Source of the DNA: Leucocoprinus leucothites
Lineage: Eukaryota; Basidiomycota; Agaricomycetes; Agaricales; Agaricaceae
NCBI GenBank assembly: GCA_013368445.1
Contig: JAACJO010000005.1
Location: forward strand, 1,488,001 to 1,552,000
Direction: 5' to 3'
Length of the DNA stretch: 64,000 nt
The position numbers were made by a program, and so were the translations under genes. Within the stretch, counting starts at the first letter, position 1. Every line of letters begins with the position of its first letter. Below the pieces are notes generated by a model that had not been told where the DNA came from, did no database searches, and saw only the letters and a list, made by a program, of their open reading frames with translations. This document shows positions 50,775 to 62,629 of the stretch, piece by piece.

Positions 50775-53619
50775 ATGGCTTCAAATCGTTCAGAGCCACT
50801 TTCCATTGAAACTCTGCTCCAGAAACAGCGCCAGGAAAAAGAGGCCGCTGCAAAGGTAATGTACGTCATGCCCTCCTGTGCTCCCTGTGCTGACTCCCGG
50901 TAGCCCAAGTTTCTGACAAAGGAGGAACGAGCTAAAATCGCAATCGCGAAACGAGCTCAAGAAATTAAAGATCAGAAAGCAAGGGATGAAGCGTCTCGCA
51001 GAGACAGAGAAGCCTTAGAACGAGAGGCCGAGGAACTTGCAGTCAAGGAACGCAATAAATATGGCTCTGGACGATGTTCGTACCCTACCTTCACATTTCT
51101 ATCTCCTTTAACAAAGGCCACAGATGACGACAGGTACTCTAGCACAGACCGTGACAGAGATCGATATAACAGGAGAGAACGCGACAATAGGGGCAGACCA
51201 GCACCTCCGCCACCCGCAGATGAACGCCGCCGTGACAATTTGAGGAATGTACCAACAGGTCCTCGAGCTGAGCGAAGCAAGGCTGGTACACCCAACGGCT
51301 CAAGTGATCATACTCCATCTTCTTCTATGCCCCCACCACCCCTTCCTTCGTCCAGGACCAACGGTACACTACCTGAGTCATCGGAACCTGATCTTCCATC
51401 TATGACGGACAGTGACTTGAGTGCAATTCGCTCACGTTATCTCGGCGTTGACAAGAAGAAGCGAAAAATCAGAAAGATGAATGACAGAAAGTTCGTCTTT
51501 GACTGGGACGCTCAGGATGACACCTTTTCTGAAGATTCACCCGTTGCCGTAGGGAGTAACAGACAGGGTGCACAAATCATGTTCGGCCGGGGTCATCTGG
51601 CAGGGATGGATGATGGTGGTGGGTCAGGTGTGCGAAGGGTGACCGGAGGAGATCATTTGGCTGATGCTATGGAGAGGAGAAAGGCTGCCAAAGCTGGCTT
51701 TGATGAAAGGCATTGGACAGAGAAGCCCTTGAGCGAGATGAAGGAACGTGACTGGCGTATATTCAGAGAAGACTTCAGCATTTCTGCAAGAGGTATACTT
51801 TCTTATCTCTCTCGATCTTCGGACCTTGACTTATATCCTTGAATAGGTGGAAACATTCCCCACCCACTACGATCATGGACAGAGTCTGATATCCCCCAAC
51901 AAATTCTCGAATGTATTGAGAGAATTGGGTACAAAGAACCTTCACCCATTCAACGACAAGCCATCCCCATTGGTCTTCAGCACCGTGATATCATTGGTAT
52001 CGCTGAGACAGGTACTTCTCGTCACTTATGACCTATGTTACCGAGCGCTCACACGAACCCACTATAGGCTCGGGTAAAACGGCTGCCTTCGTTATTCCTA
52101 TGCTGTCGTTTATTGGCAAGTTACCGCTGTTCACGGACGACAACCGTCACCTGGGACCCTATGCATTGATTCTAGCGCCTACCCGCGAGTTGGCTCAACA
52201 GATAGAAACCGAAGCGCACAAGTTTGCTGGCCCTTTGGGATATAAATGTGTTTCGATCGTCGGAGGTGTAAGTCGGCAACTTGTTTGAATCTCCGGTGTA
52301 CCAACTGACCAAAAACGTGACAGCGCGCTGTCGAGGAACAGCAATTCAATTTACGAGAGGGTGCTGAGATCGTAATTGCGACTCCTGGTCGTCTAAAGGA
52401 CGTCATTGAACGCCATGTTCTCGTTCTCTCACAATGTCGATACGTTGTGATGGATGAAGCTGATCGGATGGTCAACCTCGGTTTTGAGGCGGACCTAACA
52501 TTTATCTTGGATGCTTTGCCAACTGAGACGATGCAAGGCGAAGATCCCGGCGAGCAAATGGATATTGATGGCGAAATCATCAAGAAGGGTCGAACACGCG
52601 TGACTACGCTGTTTTCGGCGACTATGCCTCCAGCAGTCGAACGATTGGCCAGAAAGTATCTTAAGAAGCCTGCTGTGATCACAATTGGTGAGGCCGGTCG
52701 CGCCGTTGATACTGTTGAACAGCGAGTCGAGTTTGTTAATGGAGATGAGAAGAAGAAGTGAGTAATTCATGACTTTTAAGTTGCACCAAACACTGGCTGA
52801 CCAATTACAGGATTCGTCTTCTGGAGATTCTTAATAGTAATCAATTTGCACCTCCTATAATCGTCTTTGTGAACCAGAAGAAGACTGCTGACATGGTCGC
52901 CAAGGATTTGTCTCGGGGTGGGGTGCGTTCTAATCTTCCGTCATCACCCGGGCTCCATGTACACTTGCTGATTATTTATTTATGTCCAGTGGAACGCCGC
53001 TACTTTGCATTCAGGCAAAAACCAAGAGCAGCGAGAAGCATCCCTCCAGTCACTACGTAATGGCGAATCGGATGTTCTCGTCGCCACTGACTTGGCCGGC
53101 CGTGGTATCGACGTTCAAGACGTCAGCCTTGTGATCAACTTCCAGATGGCGAATACAATTGAGGCATACGTTCATCGAATTGGTGCGAATTGCTTTTTGC
53201 ATTTGCATTTGAGTACTTCACGGACGGTCGCTCACGTTTGCCCACCCTTTGTTACCCCCTTTGTTTAGGTCGTACTGGTCGAGCCGGAAAGATGGGCATC
53301 GCTATCACTTTCTTGACTAATGACGACGACGAAGTCATGTGCGTTGATGTGCCACCAGATATCCTTCGATCATTTTATACTTACCACTTTCTGTTTCTTT
53401 TTCCAATCAGGTACGATCTCAAGCAAGGTGGGTCTTGGTCATACGCTTGAGGCGATCTCAGGTATCTTGTGGGGCAGACTTGACTGATCGCTTCTGTCAA
53501 CAGAGATTTCGAAGAGTCCCGTATCAAAGGTCCCCGTTGAGCTTGCCAAGCACGAAGCAGCACAGCATAAGGTTTCGCGGGAGATGAAGAGGAAGCGGGA
53601 TGCTGATGATCAAGGTTAA
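50775..53619 (+). CDS. PRP28: DEAD-box RNA helicase Prp28 (U5 snRNP)
   Basis: Spliceosomal ATPase that exchanges U1 for U6 at the 5' splice site. The N-terminus is charged and RS/RD-rich ([19 protein letters not shown], then [18 protein letters not shown]), followed by [18 protein letters not shown]. The helicase core has the Q motif in [13 protein letters not shown], motif I AETGSGKT, Ia PTRELAQQ, Ib [28 protein letters not shown] and [13 protein letters not shown]. The segment [20 protein letters not shown] is Prp28-typical. Its YDLKQ part comes from a 17-nt exon at 53411-53427. It ends [13 protein letters not shown]. About nine introns interrupt the gene. It is divergent from the small orphan. 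Confidence 0.97.
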
Positions 53620-56600
53620 GGCCAAGGCGCTATACCGCCATTCCCTTTTTGTGAATAGCAGTGGCAATCTTTGCCGCTGGTTGAAGTAGGAGTATAGTTT
53701 TGATAAACGAAATCCCGCTCCTTGCCACCCTACCTGCAAGAAGCAGTAATTGAATAGAGCACCGTGCCCCTGTTGCACGGCTTATGCGGCAAATCCTCCA
53801 CATCCCAGGCACTCATGCGCTATACCCCAGACTGGCCGCCTTTACGCTGAGAATAGCCAACACAGAGAACCCCACTATTTAATTTTGATGGCTCGACGTC
53901 TGGTTCGTGGTTCGCCCGACTGGTTTGGCGATGCCGATTGATGGGAGCTCCCTCTTGATCCTTTGAGGTATGTTATTTGTCTTCGGATATCCCAGGGGTG
54001 GTTAGGACAAGCCACACACTCGGTCCGAACATTCCATTTTGTGCTCTGTGCTCTGATAGCAGTGGCACACATTAACACCAATTGCGGCGCAGAATATCTT
54101 TTTGCGCCCTGAAGCCGACATAATGCAAAAGGCCTTACTATAGTACCTCGACATCGCCCACAAAAATCGACAGCACTCTGGATATAACTGCTAAATATTC
54201 ACTTAACGATAAAAATAATATGAGCTCCATCTTGTTCCGACATGGAAGATGTCCTTATCAACAATAATTGGAAGCATTTTTTGATCATGGAAGTAACATG
54301 CCGTGCTACCCGTGAGACTCGCCTGCGTCAAAGAGCATAGGACCTTCCTTGCATGACCCAGTGGCGATAGAACTCACGTACAGTTTCGTAAAGAAACGTT
54401 GATAAAGCTTACAGAGTTTTTGGATCAATATAGACGTGACGCTGGGAGTCATATGTGTTGTTTTTTTTTGGCCTCGAAACATGAATAATGACAGCGGCAC
54501 AAGCCCCTAGAATCTGTACCAGTAGTCTACGCTTAATGAGGGATGGGTCTCATAGGGTTACAGCTCGGATAGTGTGCATAGCAGAAGAGTCCACTGGAAT
54601 GTGGCTTTATCTCAATCAGACATTCGAGTGTTTGTCGGGTCCTCCGGCTGTCATACCCTGGCTGGCAGAGAACGACATTTGGTCCTAAAACCCGATTTTG
54701 ACTGAGAAAGAAGACTGATACCAAGAAGCTAGCATAATTCCCAAGTTAACATCAGTAAATCCCAAGTTGGTGCCCACAAGGTTTCACACCATTGCCTAGT
54801 TGAAATTTCTGCTTGAGGGTGATCGTTGGTAACAGGTGAACATTCATTCAATCCGCACTAAGTCCCAGCGGCCTTCCGTCTCCTCTGCTGACTTTTGCTG
54901 AGAGTATGCCTCGGGTAATGTAAAACGAGTCACGTTTAACAGGTTGGAGAACAAGCCTGAATTCACTGTTACGGTGGTGCAACGGGTGCAACCCAGCAGG
55001 AAAGTATAAACTAGCGGAAGAAAGACATATTCGTTCAGCCTTGTCAGTGGCATTATAATTTTGAAATTGCAGTCGCTTCTATTCGGATTTTCGAGAGGTA
55101 CATATGACGAATCTCAAGGGGCGATAAGTAACTTTGAATAAAGCCTGACACATGTTCCCACGACATGCTGATTGCAACGACCCGCACAGCCGGGCTGGAA
55201 TGAAACCGGATCAACTAACCTCCAAGCCGAACCCAGTTCGTCCGATCGCATAGCAAGCTGTATCGAATTGAAGCCTCCTCATGTCATACGCCCCAGGTAA
55301 GAAACAAGGAAGGAGATGTTACTTCTCCAGGCACGACCCAGCGTGTTAGTGCTTGTTTCGTGCTCGAACCCAGGCCTAAGGGATCCTTATGAAGGAATCA
55401 ATGAGAAGGTAGGCTAAAGTGGCATCCCATCTAATGCGTCTCTGACAAGAAAATGTGTTGAGGCAGCTACCGCGACTTCTTATTTTAATGATGACAGTCA
55501 ATTGCCTGCCACCGACAAACAAACATCTGTCGATCCCATTCACCAGACGTAAACATCTAATAGGACCGGATAAGGCTTACCGCCACCACCTCATCTGGAT
55601 GAGATCGCGCCAGCTTGCCTGATCGAACTCACACCGAGATCGCCTACCGGTAGTCTTTCCGATGCTAGGAAAACACGGAAGCCTTGGTTGAAATGTATCT
55701 TGAGTCATAGATGATCCAGTCTTGGGTGTGTCATTCAAGGTCAGTCCTCTGGAATTACCGGAATACTGCAGCAGAATTTCTCGATCATGTTCTGCATCAA
55801 ATCCTGGAATTTCAACGACCAATGGCGTATTCATCTCGAGAAAGTGTCTCTAGAAGCGGTTTCGGCAATTAAGGGTAAATGTGTCTTATGCCATTCGAAC
55901 CTGTCAGGTCAGACAGCAGTGACAATGCGGCTAGCCCGAGCTGAGAGAAGATTCTTTAGAGGGTTTGTATGGTTTCCACTACTTACCTAGTTACCGAGTC
56001 TGTAGTATCTATTTAAAACTCATACACCATCAACAATCGAAGTAAAACATAAGGACCCAAGAGCTACTGCCAGACTGACTCTTGGCAATCGACATCAATC
56101 ACCCCAGGGTCTATTCATGAACTTCAATAATCTCCGAAACTTGTATTTGCATGTGCTCGGCTACTTTGTCGATGAAAAATCATAGGTTAGCCGAAACACC
56201 ACCTCCATCGCTGATTAGTGGCATTGCCTTGGCCACTGTGTTTCTGACATCCAACCTTATACACAATTATCAACGGCAACTTAGCCTAGCGAGGTCCTCA
56301 TTCTGATGAACAATCTAGCAGACTCGAGTAGATGACTTTTCCACCGTAGCCGACCATTTCTTATTCAGAGCTCGCAGCGGAACCATCGGAAGACATTTTT
56401 TTAGTTTTCAAAAGATACATCGAGAGTCAGGTCTTTCTATAATTCACTTTCAGCGTCAGGCCCATTCGTGCCGTGAGGTGACAGGAGACTCGGGCCATCT
56501 ATCATCAGCTTAGTGCATAATTGAGCCCTATCGGGCGAATGCCCCTTCTTGATAAGCCATCCCATGTAGCCACAAAGAGATTGAGTCTTTGCACCATCGA

Positions 56601-59600
56601 GCGTCTCGAGAGGTATGAATTAGCTTTAGTCCAGGGGACACAAATATCCAAGTGACACACTCTAGTATAAAAAAGTTTGTTCCAATAATAGCCCAGAGTC
56701 CTGGTGCCGTGTATCCAGATTACCGAGGGAAATACATCATCGATGATTGCAAGAATGCTTCGAGAGAAGGAAGATGTTCTTATTTCAGGTGAGTGTATAA
56801 ACACACAAAGAGAGAGAGAACATTGAGGCAAGCTCATTCAGACATCGAGATATTCCCTGAGTTCGCTTCAACAACTTGAACTCTGTCTTTAACGTAAGAT
56901 AGAAGATGCCCGGCTTGAACCACTGGTTGAGAAGCGACGAAGGGACACTGGGCTTGTGGAAACCACCTCTACGAGTCATCAGGTTCCAGGAAGGTGGAAA
57001 ACTCCTGCTAGCTCAAAATATGAATTGGATGAAGCCATGATGAAATCACATAGTCCGTGTGTGGATAGTAGAAGGCTTCAGCCGTTGTTCGATTGAAAAC
57101 ATGGTATGGACCATAAAATACTCAACTGCATTGGAAAGACTTGCAGGACTTTACTACTAATAATGCGGCAAGTAAGTTGAACCAAGATATGTACATCAGC
57201 CACCGACTGAGCCTTATCAACTAATTACCTATAGTCCTTAAAGCCGTCTCGGTATTGTCCTACAAAGCCGAAGGCTCAGGGTAGACCTGGGGGCTGATTA
57301 TCTTAAACAGTAAATTTCTGACTACATCCTATGTTGCCATGCTCATGTTGCCCAGCACAGGGTGGGCTTGGACGTGAGTAGAAGTCGGACCGAACATAAG
57401 CTGGCAGTGCCCACTGACCGCGAGAATGAAGACATCTCTTGAAGGAGCAAGCTTTTAATTTCTCCCCCCTTCATACCTAACGTTCTTCGTACCCTACAAC
57501 AAAATTTCTCAAGCAAGTCAAAACACCTTTCCTTCTTCTACAGCATGTACATCAGGATAGGCGAGCGTGGGTTGGCCAATGAGGCGTACTAATATGTGAC
57601 CTATGAGTCCGAAGCAGCGGAGGCCATACAAAAGTGGCTACATCAGACGTTGTGGGGAAATGATTGATTCGTCGTGAGGTAGAAGTTTGAGCATTTGGAA
57701 TTGACATAACGACATAAGGGGCTACGGCGAAAAAAACCACAACAAGAACCGGTTTATCAAACAGGTGACTTGCTTCCATAGGCTGGGAGTAAGTACATTC
57801 CAGCGAACTTTGATGTTCGGCCGGCGTCTGTCATGTAGTTCCTAATCGTGCGTGCTTGCAGGACCGCCAGACAAGTATCACGTTGTGAGCTAGTGATTTG
57901 GGGTAACTTACCTGATCCGCGTGGACCTAGGCGACACTAGGCGTTGATGAAGTTTGCTGTATCATCATAGTATACAGTCGGCTAGGAGGTATATCATCAC
58001 AGCGAAAAAGAAGGTGCTCGACGTTCGCTGATTACTTCTCTCCCGACCTCTGAAATTCTCGCGCGTCAGACTCCTGGTGTCAAAGTCTCACCCGTGAAGA
58101 CTCCTAGTAGGGTTATTCCCGATTAGGACGAGTTCCGAACGCGGATGGGATGCGTCTGGTTGTTCCGACGACATCTACTACGACTTGAACTTTGTAGTAG
58201 TATGTCATTCCGCTCCCCCCAACAGCGATCTCGGACCTAGGATCGGGTCCCAGGATAAAATGTAGAAGCTCGGCTGCTCTCCCGGATGTCGTCAAAACCT
58301 CTTAACATCTGAGGTCTCGAAAGCACGAAAACAACCCAAAAAATAAAACTCCTTATCATCCGCTCCGCTCGCCCGATGCCACCGTCAACCCGACCCGCGA
58401 CTCAAAGGAAACAGCCAATACCAATAACCCCTCAGTGAAATTGTGTACGCATGTATGTGTATGGTTGTGGAGAACGAAAACCTCGGCCGTGCATCTTTAG
58501 ACAGAACCGGCTTGCTTCGTGCCGCTCTGGGACCCCATACCCGGCAAGCGCGTTCCCCATGTCTTTGGTTTTTGTATGCTGTACTTGATTAGTTGATATT
58601 TGTCAGAGAGATGACGCGAGATTCCTCACGAAAAAGGCCATTGCTGTCGGAGAGGGATGACAGCGGAGCCGTTGGTTGGTTATTGGCCAGAGGTAAAAAT
58701 AGCGTTTACGTGTGTTCTAAAATCGGGTGCTGAATTCAAAAAGCTCATTTGAGGGTATTATGCTGCATGTAGCTGTGCAATATCGTCGAGAAAGAGACTG
58801 CGATAGGGATTGGTTGAATAGCTTGTGAGATCCAGGGGCAGCGGCGGTGTGCCCGGAGTGGTTAGGTTCTATTCATAAAGCAACCCGGACTGAATTGGGG
58901 GAGGAACGCGCTGCGGCGTTGGAAAGGTACACAAACGAAGCTCTCATCGCTTGATGATGAGGTTACACACCTACACGAGGATGCTAGCACCATTATATTG
59001 TTTCTACGATGTCATACAGCACTGAATTTGGGTCTTATCACTTGCTCCAGACCGCGGAAGTTGCTAAAGCCCAAAAGGTCAAGTTGAGGGCGACAGATAC
59101 CGGTCCCGTGGGGTAGTTACCTCCGAATGTCAAGTAGACAATCGTCAATATACTTCTCCTCGAGTTGAGATAAAGATTAAATGGCAGAGTCATCCGATAC
59201 AAAGATAGCGCCGACAATCACCGTTTCGAGAAACTTGGACAATCCAGAGTCCGCATAAATGAAAAACAAACAAATAATTCTTCCTCGTCCCTGCGAGAGC
59301 TCCAACGAACCGCTGAAGAAGAAGAAAAGTCTCTTGGAAAGGGCGCAAATTCATGAGCGAATCAAGGCAGTGTTCTCACTGTATATGATGCTTCTTTCTA
59401 TTTTGCCACAGCGAGGCCGCGTCGTGCGCCAGAAGTCCACGGCCCAAACGGATTAGCAAACTTGGCTTGGAACCTGAGCGCTCTGTAAAGGTATTTTGAC
59501 GTGATGATGGAAAGGGTCAATTGTAAAGCGATCTTATTTCATGGAAGGAAAACTCATGTTAGTGGTGACGGAATGCGACCCAGTTTGAATCTCGGAAATG

Positions 59601-62600
59601 ATTCCAAGAGACGAGGTAGGGCTCGAGATTTCAGGGAGGTCAAGAAGACTACCCACATAAAAGAAATTCGAAGTTCACTTTGCCTAACGCTTGGAAACGA
59701 GGGAGATGATGTTTAGAGATTCTTCTTTATCAACGTCTGGGTTCCTATTCGTCGACGAGGTTGTTATCTCTCGAGTGGACCTGACGCGTTCGACATCGCA
59801 TCGAACCCAACGACTGACGTTTTCACACCCCCTGATAATTTGAATGAATTTGATGCGGGTCGGCCTTACGCCGAGAGATAATCATTTTATTTATTGGAGG
59901 TGTGAATACCCAAGACAACAAGAAGGACTCGGCGCAAGCAAGAAGAGATGCTGGGTCACTTTACCTTAAGTCCTCGATCGATCGAGCATTCGAGCGGCGC
60001 TAGCGTGGGTAAACTTGCGTCCCCGAGATGCAAGATAGTCTTGGTCGTCTGAGGCTCTGTCCCAGAGATGAGAAAAACCCACTGTGTTGCGGAGGACATG
60101 TAAAGTCCTGGCTGGTCGGACGTATGTAGATATGCGGATTCAATTGCGGCGACAGAAGACATGCCCGCACTGTTGGTTTGGCAGTGACCGCTGGACCCAA
60201 AGCACAGGACCAGTATATCTATTGAACAAGTCTGATATAACATTCAACCGGTGATGCAGAAGCCAGCAGGGTGTGTGTCCAGACCGACCGATACCTGGAA
60301 GCCCGGTGGTCAGAATGGCAGTTATGCCTATACCACCTGATGTTTCCGGTTATGTACTACCAGGGGATCAAAAAGGTTTGTTAACTTCTTTCTTCCATGT
60401 CTCTGCCAATGTGTCGTTTGTTGAGATGTTTTGAAGGCCCTAATGGTATGTGAGAACAACCAGGAAAGGGAATGAATTAAGATGTACGTACGAGTTTGGG
60501 CACAAGGTCAGTCAAGTTCAAAGAGATGGCATCTCTGCCCTAATTTATTCCACGAAGGGACAGTGCATACTGTGTGCATCCCGCGAGACATCTTAAGACC
60601 ATGAGACCCGTAGCTATCCTTAGGATCGGATTATGCAAACACATATAGTCAAGTGAGCGGGGCCCTACAAGTTGAAATTATGGAATTGGAAGTGTCATGG
60701 GTGGAGTTGGGTTAGCCAATAAGTCTTGTATTTTCAGGGATTGAGGTGAAGAGCTGAAGGACCGGTTAAACGCTCCGTATAATGTGTTGTTTTGAATGTC
60801 AGATTAGTGGCAGCTGTCGGTGCAGTTTGTATGTAATTGCAGTCGTGTATAATATATACATACCGGTTGGTTAGCCGGCTCGAGGGAGGCTGAGGGCAGG
60901 TACTATATGGTGCAGCCTTGAGGGATTTGGGCTTCTTTGGGAAAGGGGCGCAGTGTGTGATCGGTACGAGCGGCGGTTTAGTTGCGGTTTAGTCGGTAGT
61001 ATATACGTGAGAAGGGTGCCGTCGGAAGACTGGATGGGGTTTAACATAGGGCAGAGACTATGGAAACCGCATGTTTCCAAAACAAAACAAAGGCGTCCAG
61101 GAAGGGCAGCAAGGATTAATGAGTTGTGCGCGTTTTGCGGTGTACAATTCATTTTTGAGAGTATCGAGTCCAAGAAAAGCCAAGAGAAGAACTTCGGGGT
61201 CGGGGACCTCCTTCCCAGGAGTCTAAATATACCAAGAGTTGAAGAAGCAGGTGAAACTGCGGGAACAAATGATGCTAGAGTTGGGAGAGTTGGAAACCAT
61301 GCACATGTATGGTGACTGTGGTGGCGTTTTTCGAAGATACCAAGAGGAATAGGTGATCGTGATGGTTCCTTTAGTAGGGAAGTAGAGGCCAAGACAGGTA
61401 GTAGTATAGCATGTGCTGGAGATAGATCGTGATGAGACGAGGCGAGATGACTATCTGATTCCGAGGAAAGACAACCAAAGTTAAATAATCGACACCGGGT
61501 ATGCGTCGGAGGAGATACAGCTCGAATGTCGGGGGCATAACTGAAAAAGGAGAGAAAGAGAGAGAGAGCTATTATAATAATAATAGACGTACTCAAAAGT
61601 GGCGTTGGACAGTGCAGAAAAGTGAACCGCTAGAAGAAGATTGCGGTGGTGTCGGTGGTGGTGGTAGTCAAAAGGCAAGTATCGGAGGCGCGGTTGGGAG
61701 CAAGTGGGGCGGCTGCGAGGCTAGGATTAGGACAAGAGAAATAGATATGGATGATGAAATTGGCTGAGCAAGTCATCGGTTTCGGACTTGGTAAATGATG
61801 GTTGATGATGTAAATGGAAAGTGGTGGTCGACATGCATGCTGTTGAGATGGCGACAGGTGGGGCAGTCCGGTTGCAAGTCCGTGTGGGCGTTCATATGTA
61901 TGTTTGGGAGAGATAAATGTTTATTCAAGTGTATAGAGACCTAATACAGGAGGGGATAACGAAATTGCTGGGCAACACAGCATACGGACAAGAGGAGGCG
62001 CGTCGGGCGCTTGTCGGGAAGTGTGTTGAACGAATGCCAAGAGTGGCGGAACAGAGAGGAGCGAGAAGGGCGCGGCGGAAGGACAAGGAAAGCCAAGAGA
62101 GAGCTAGAATATAGAGTGAGTTAATGAAGGAGAGCTAATAATACAGAAATAGTGTGCCAAGAGGAATGACAAGGAGGAAAAACCGCTACACGAGCGTGCG
62201 AGTAGTTTACACGCGCATGCTGCGAGCTCAAAAAGGACAAGACTACAAAGAGGCTGTTCGGGCTTGGGGGGATGGAATGGGCTGGGTATTTGCCAAGTGC
62301 TGAGGACAAGAGATAACAACCAAGAGCATACGCACGGACCCAGAGGGGATTGGTGGGCAGTTTGGTTGTAAGATGGACGTTTAGAATGGGGGCGAGTGGG
62401 GATGGGAGGATGGATTAAGTCAGCAGGGAAAAGGGTCGGACCGGGTAGATGGGATCGGGGATGAGGGAGCGCGTGGGTTTGGATGCCGAAGACGGCCTAA
62501 GGCGAGCTGGTTTGGGTCGGGTGAGTTGTGATTGATTGTCGTCACATGGGAGACCCCAGCCCACTCAAATCCAAGGCCGGAATCGCAACTCTCTCGCTGC

Positions 62601-62629
62601 CACTCCTTTCTCCTCCTCAACCTTACTCC
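53620..62629. other. 9-kb gene-poor region, no supported gene
   Basis: After PRP28 the next gene I can support starts 9 kb away, against a typical spacing of 0.1-1.7 kb in this window. Frames on both strands are short and frequently interrupted, and I found no reverse transcriptase, integrase, transposase or other domain fragment. The left part (53.7-58.5 kb) looks like neutral decayed sequence. The right part (about 60.9-62.5 kb) is strongly purine-rich on the plus strand. Genes with very short exons, such as the PhoD gene here, could be missed by eye. A long non-coding transcript or an extended promoter of the kinase gene are other options. Confidence 0.55.
58171..58205. repeat. Imperfect inverted repeat
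   Basis: ACATCTACTAC at 58171-58181 pairs with GTAGTAGTATGT at 58194-58205 with a single bulged base and a 12-nt loop. It lies alone in the gene-poor region. No flanking T-run or gene end suggests a terminator function. Confidence 0.5.

Noticed and set aside
55577..55834. 85-codon minus-strand frame beginning MNTPLVVEIPGFDAEHD
   Set aside because: The start reads protein-like, but there is no family match, no convincing flanking exons and no promoter signal. Kept as possible but unsupported.
57060..57130. GTTCGATTG as a tRNA B box
   Set aside because: No A box at a suitable distance, no cloverleaf and no T-run terminator.
60871..61596. 241-codon minus-strand frame starting with an isoleucine run
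   Set aside because: Composition (S, H, L, P and I runs) follows the pyrimidine-rich strand, with no domain and no plausible splice partners. It is the longest frame in the gene-poor region but looks like a skew artefact.
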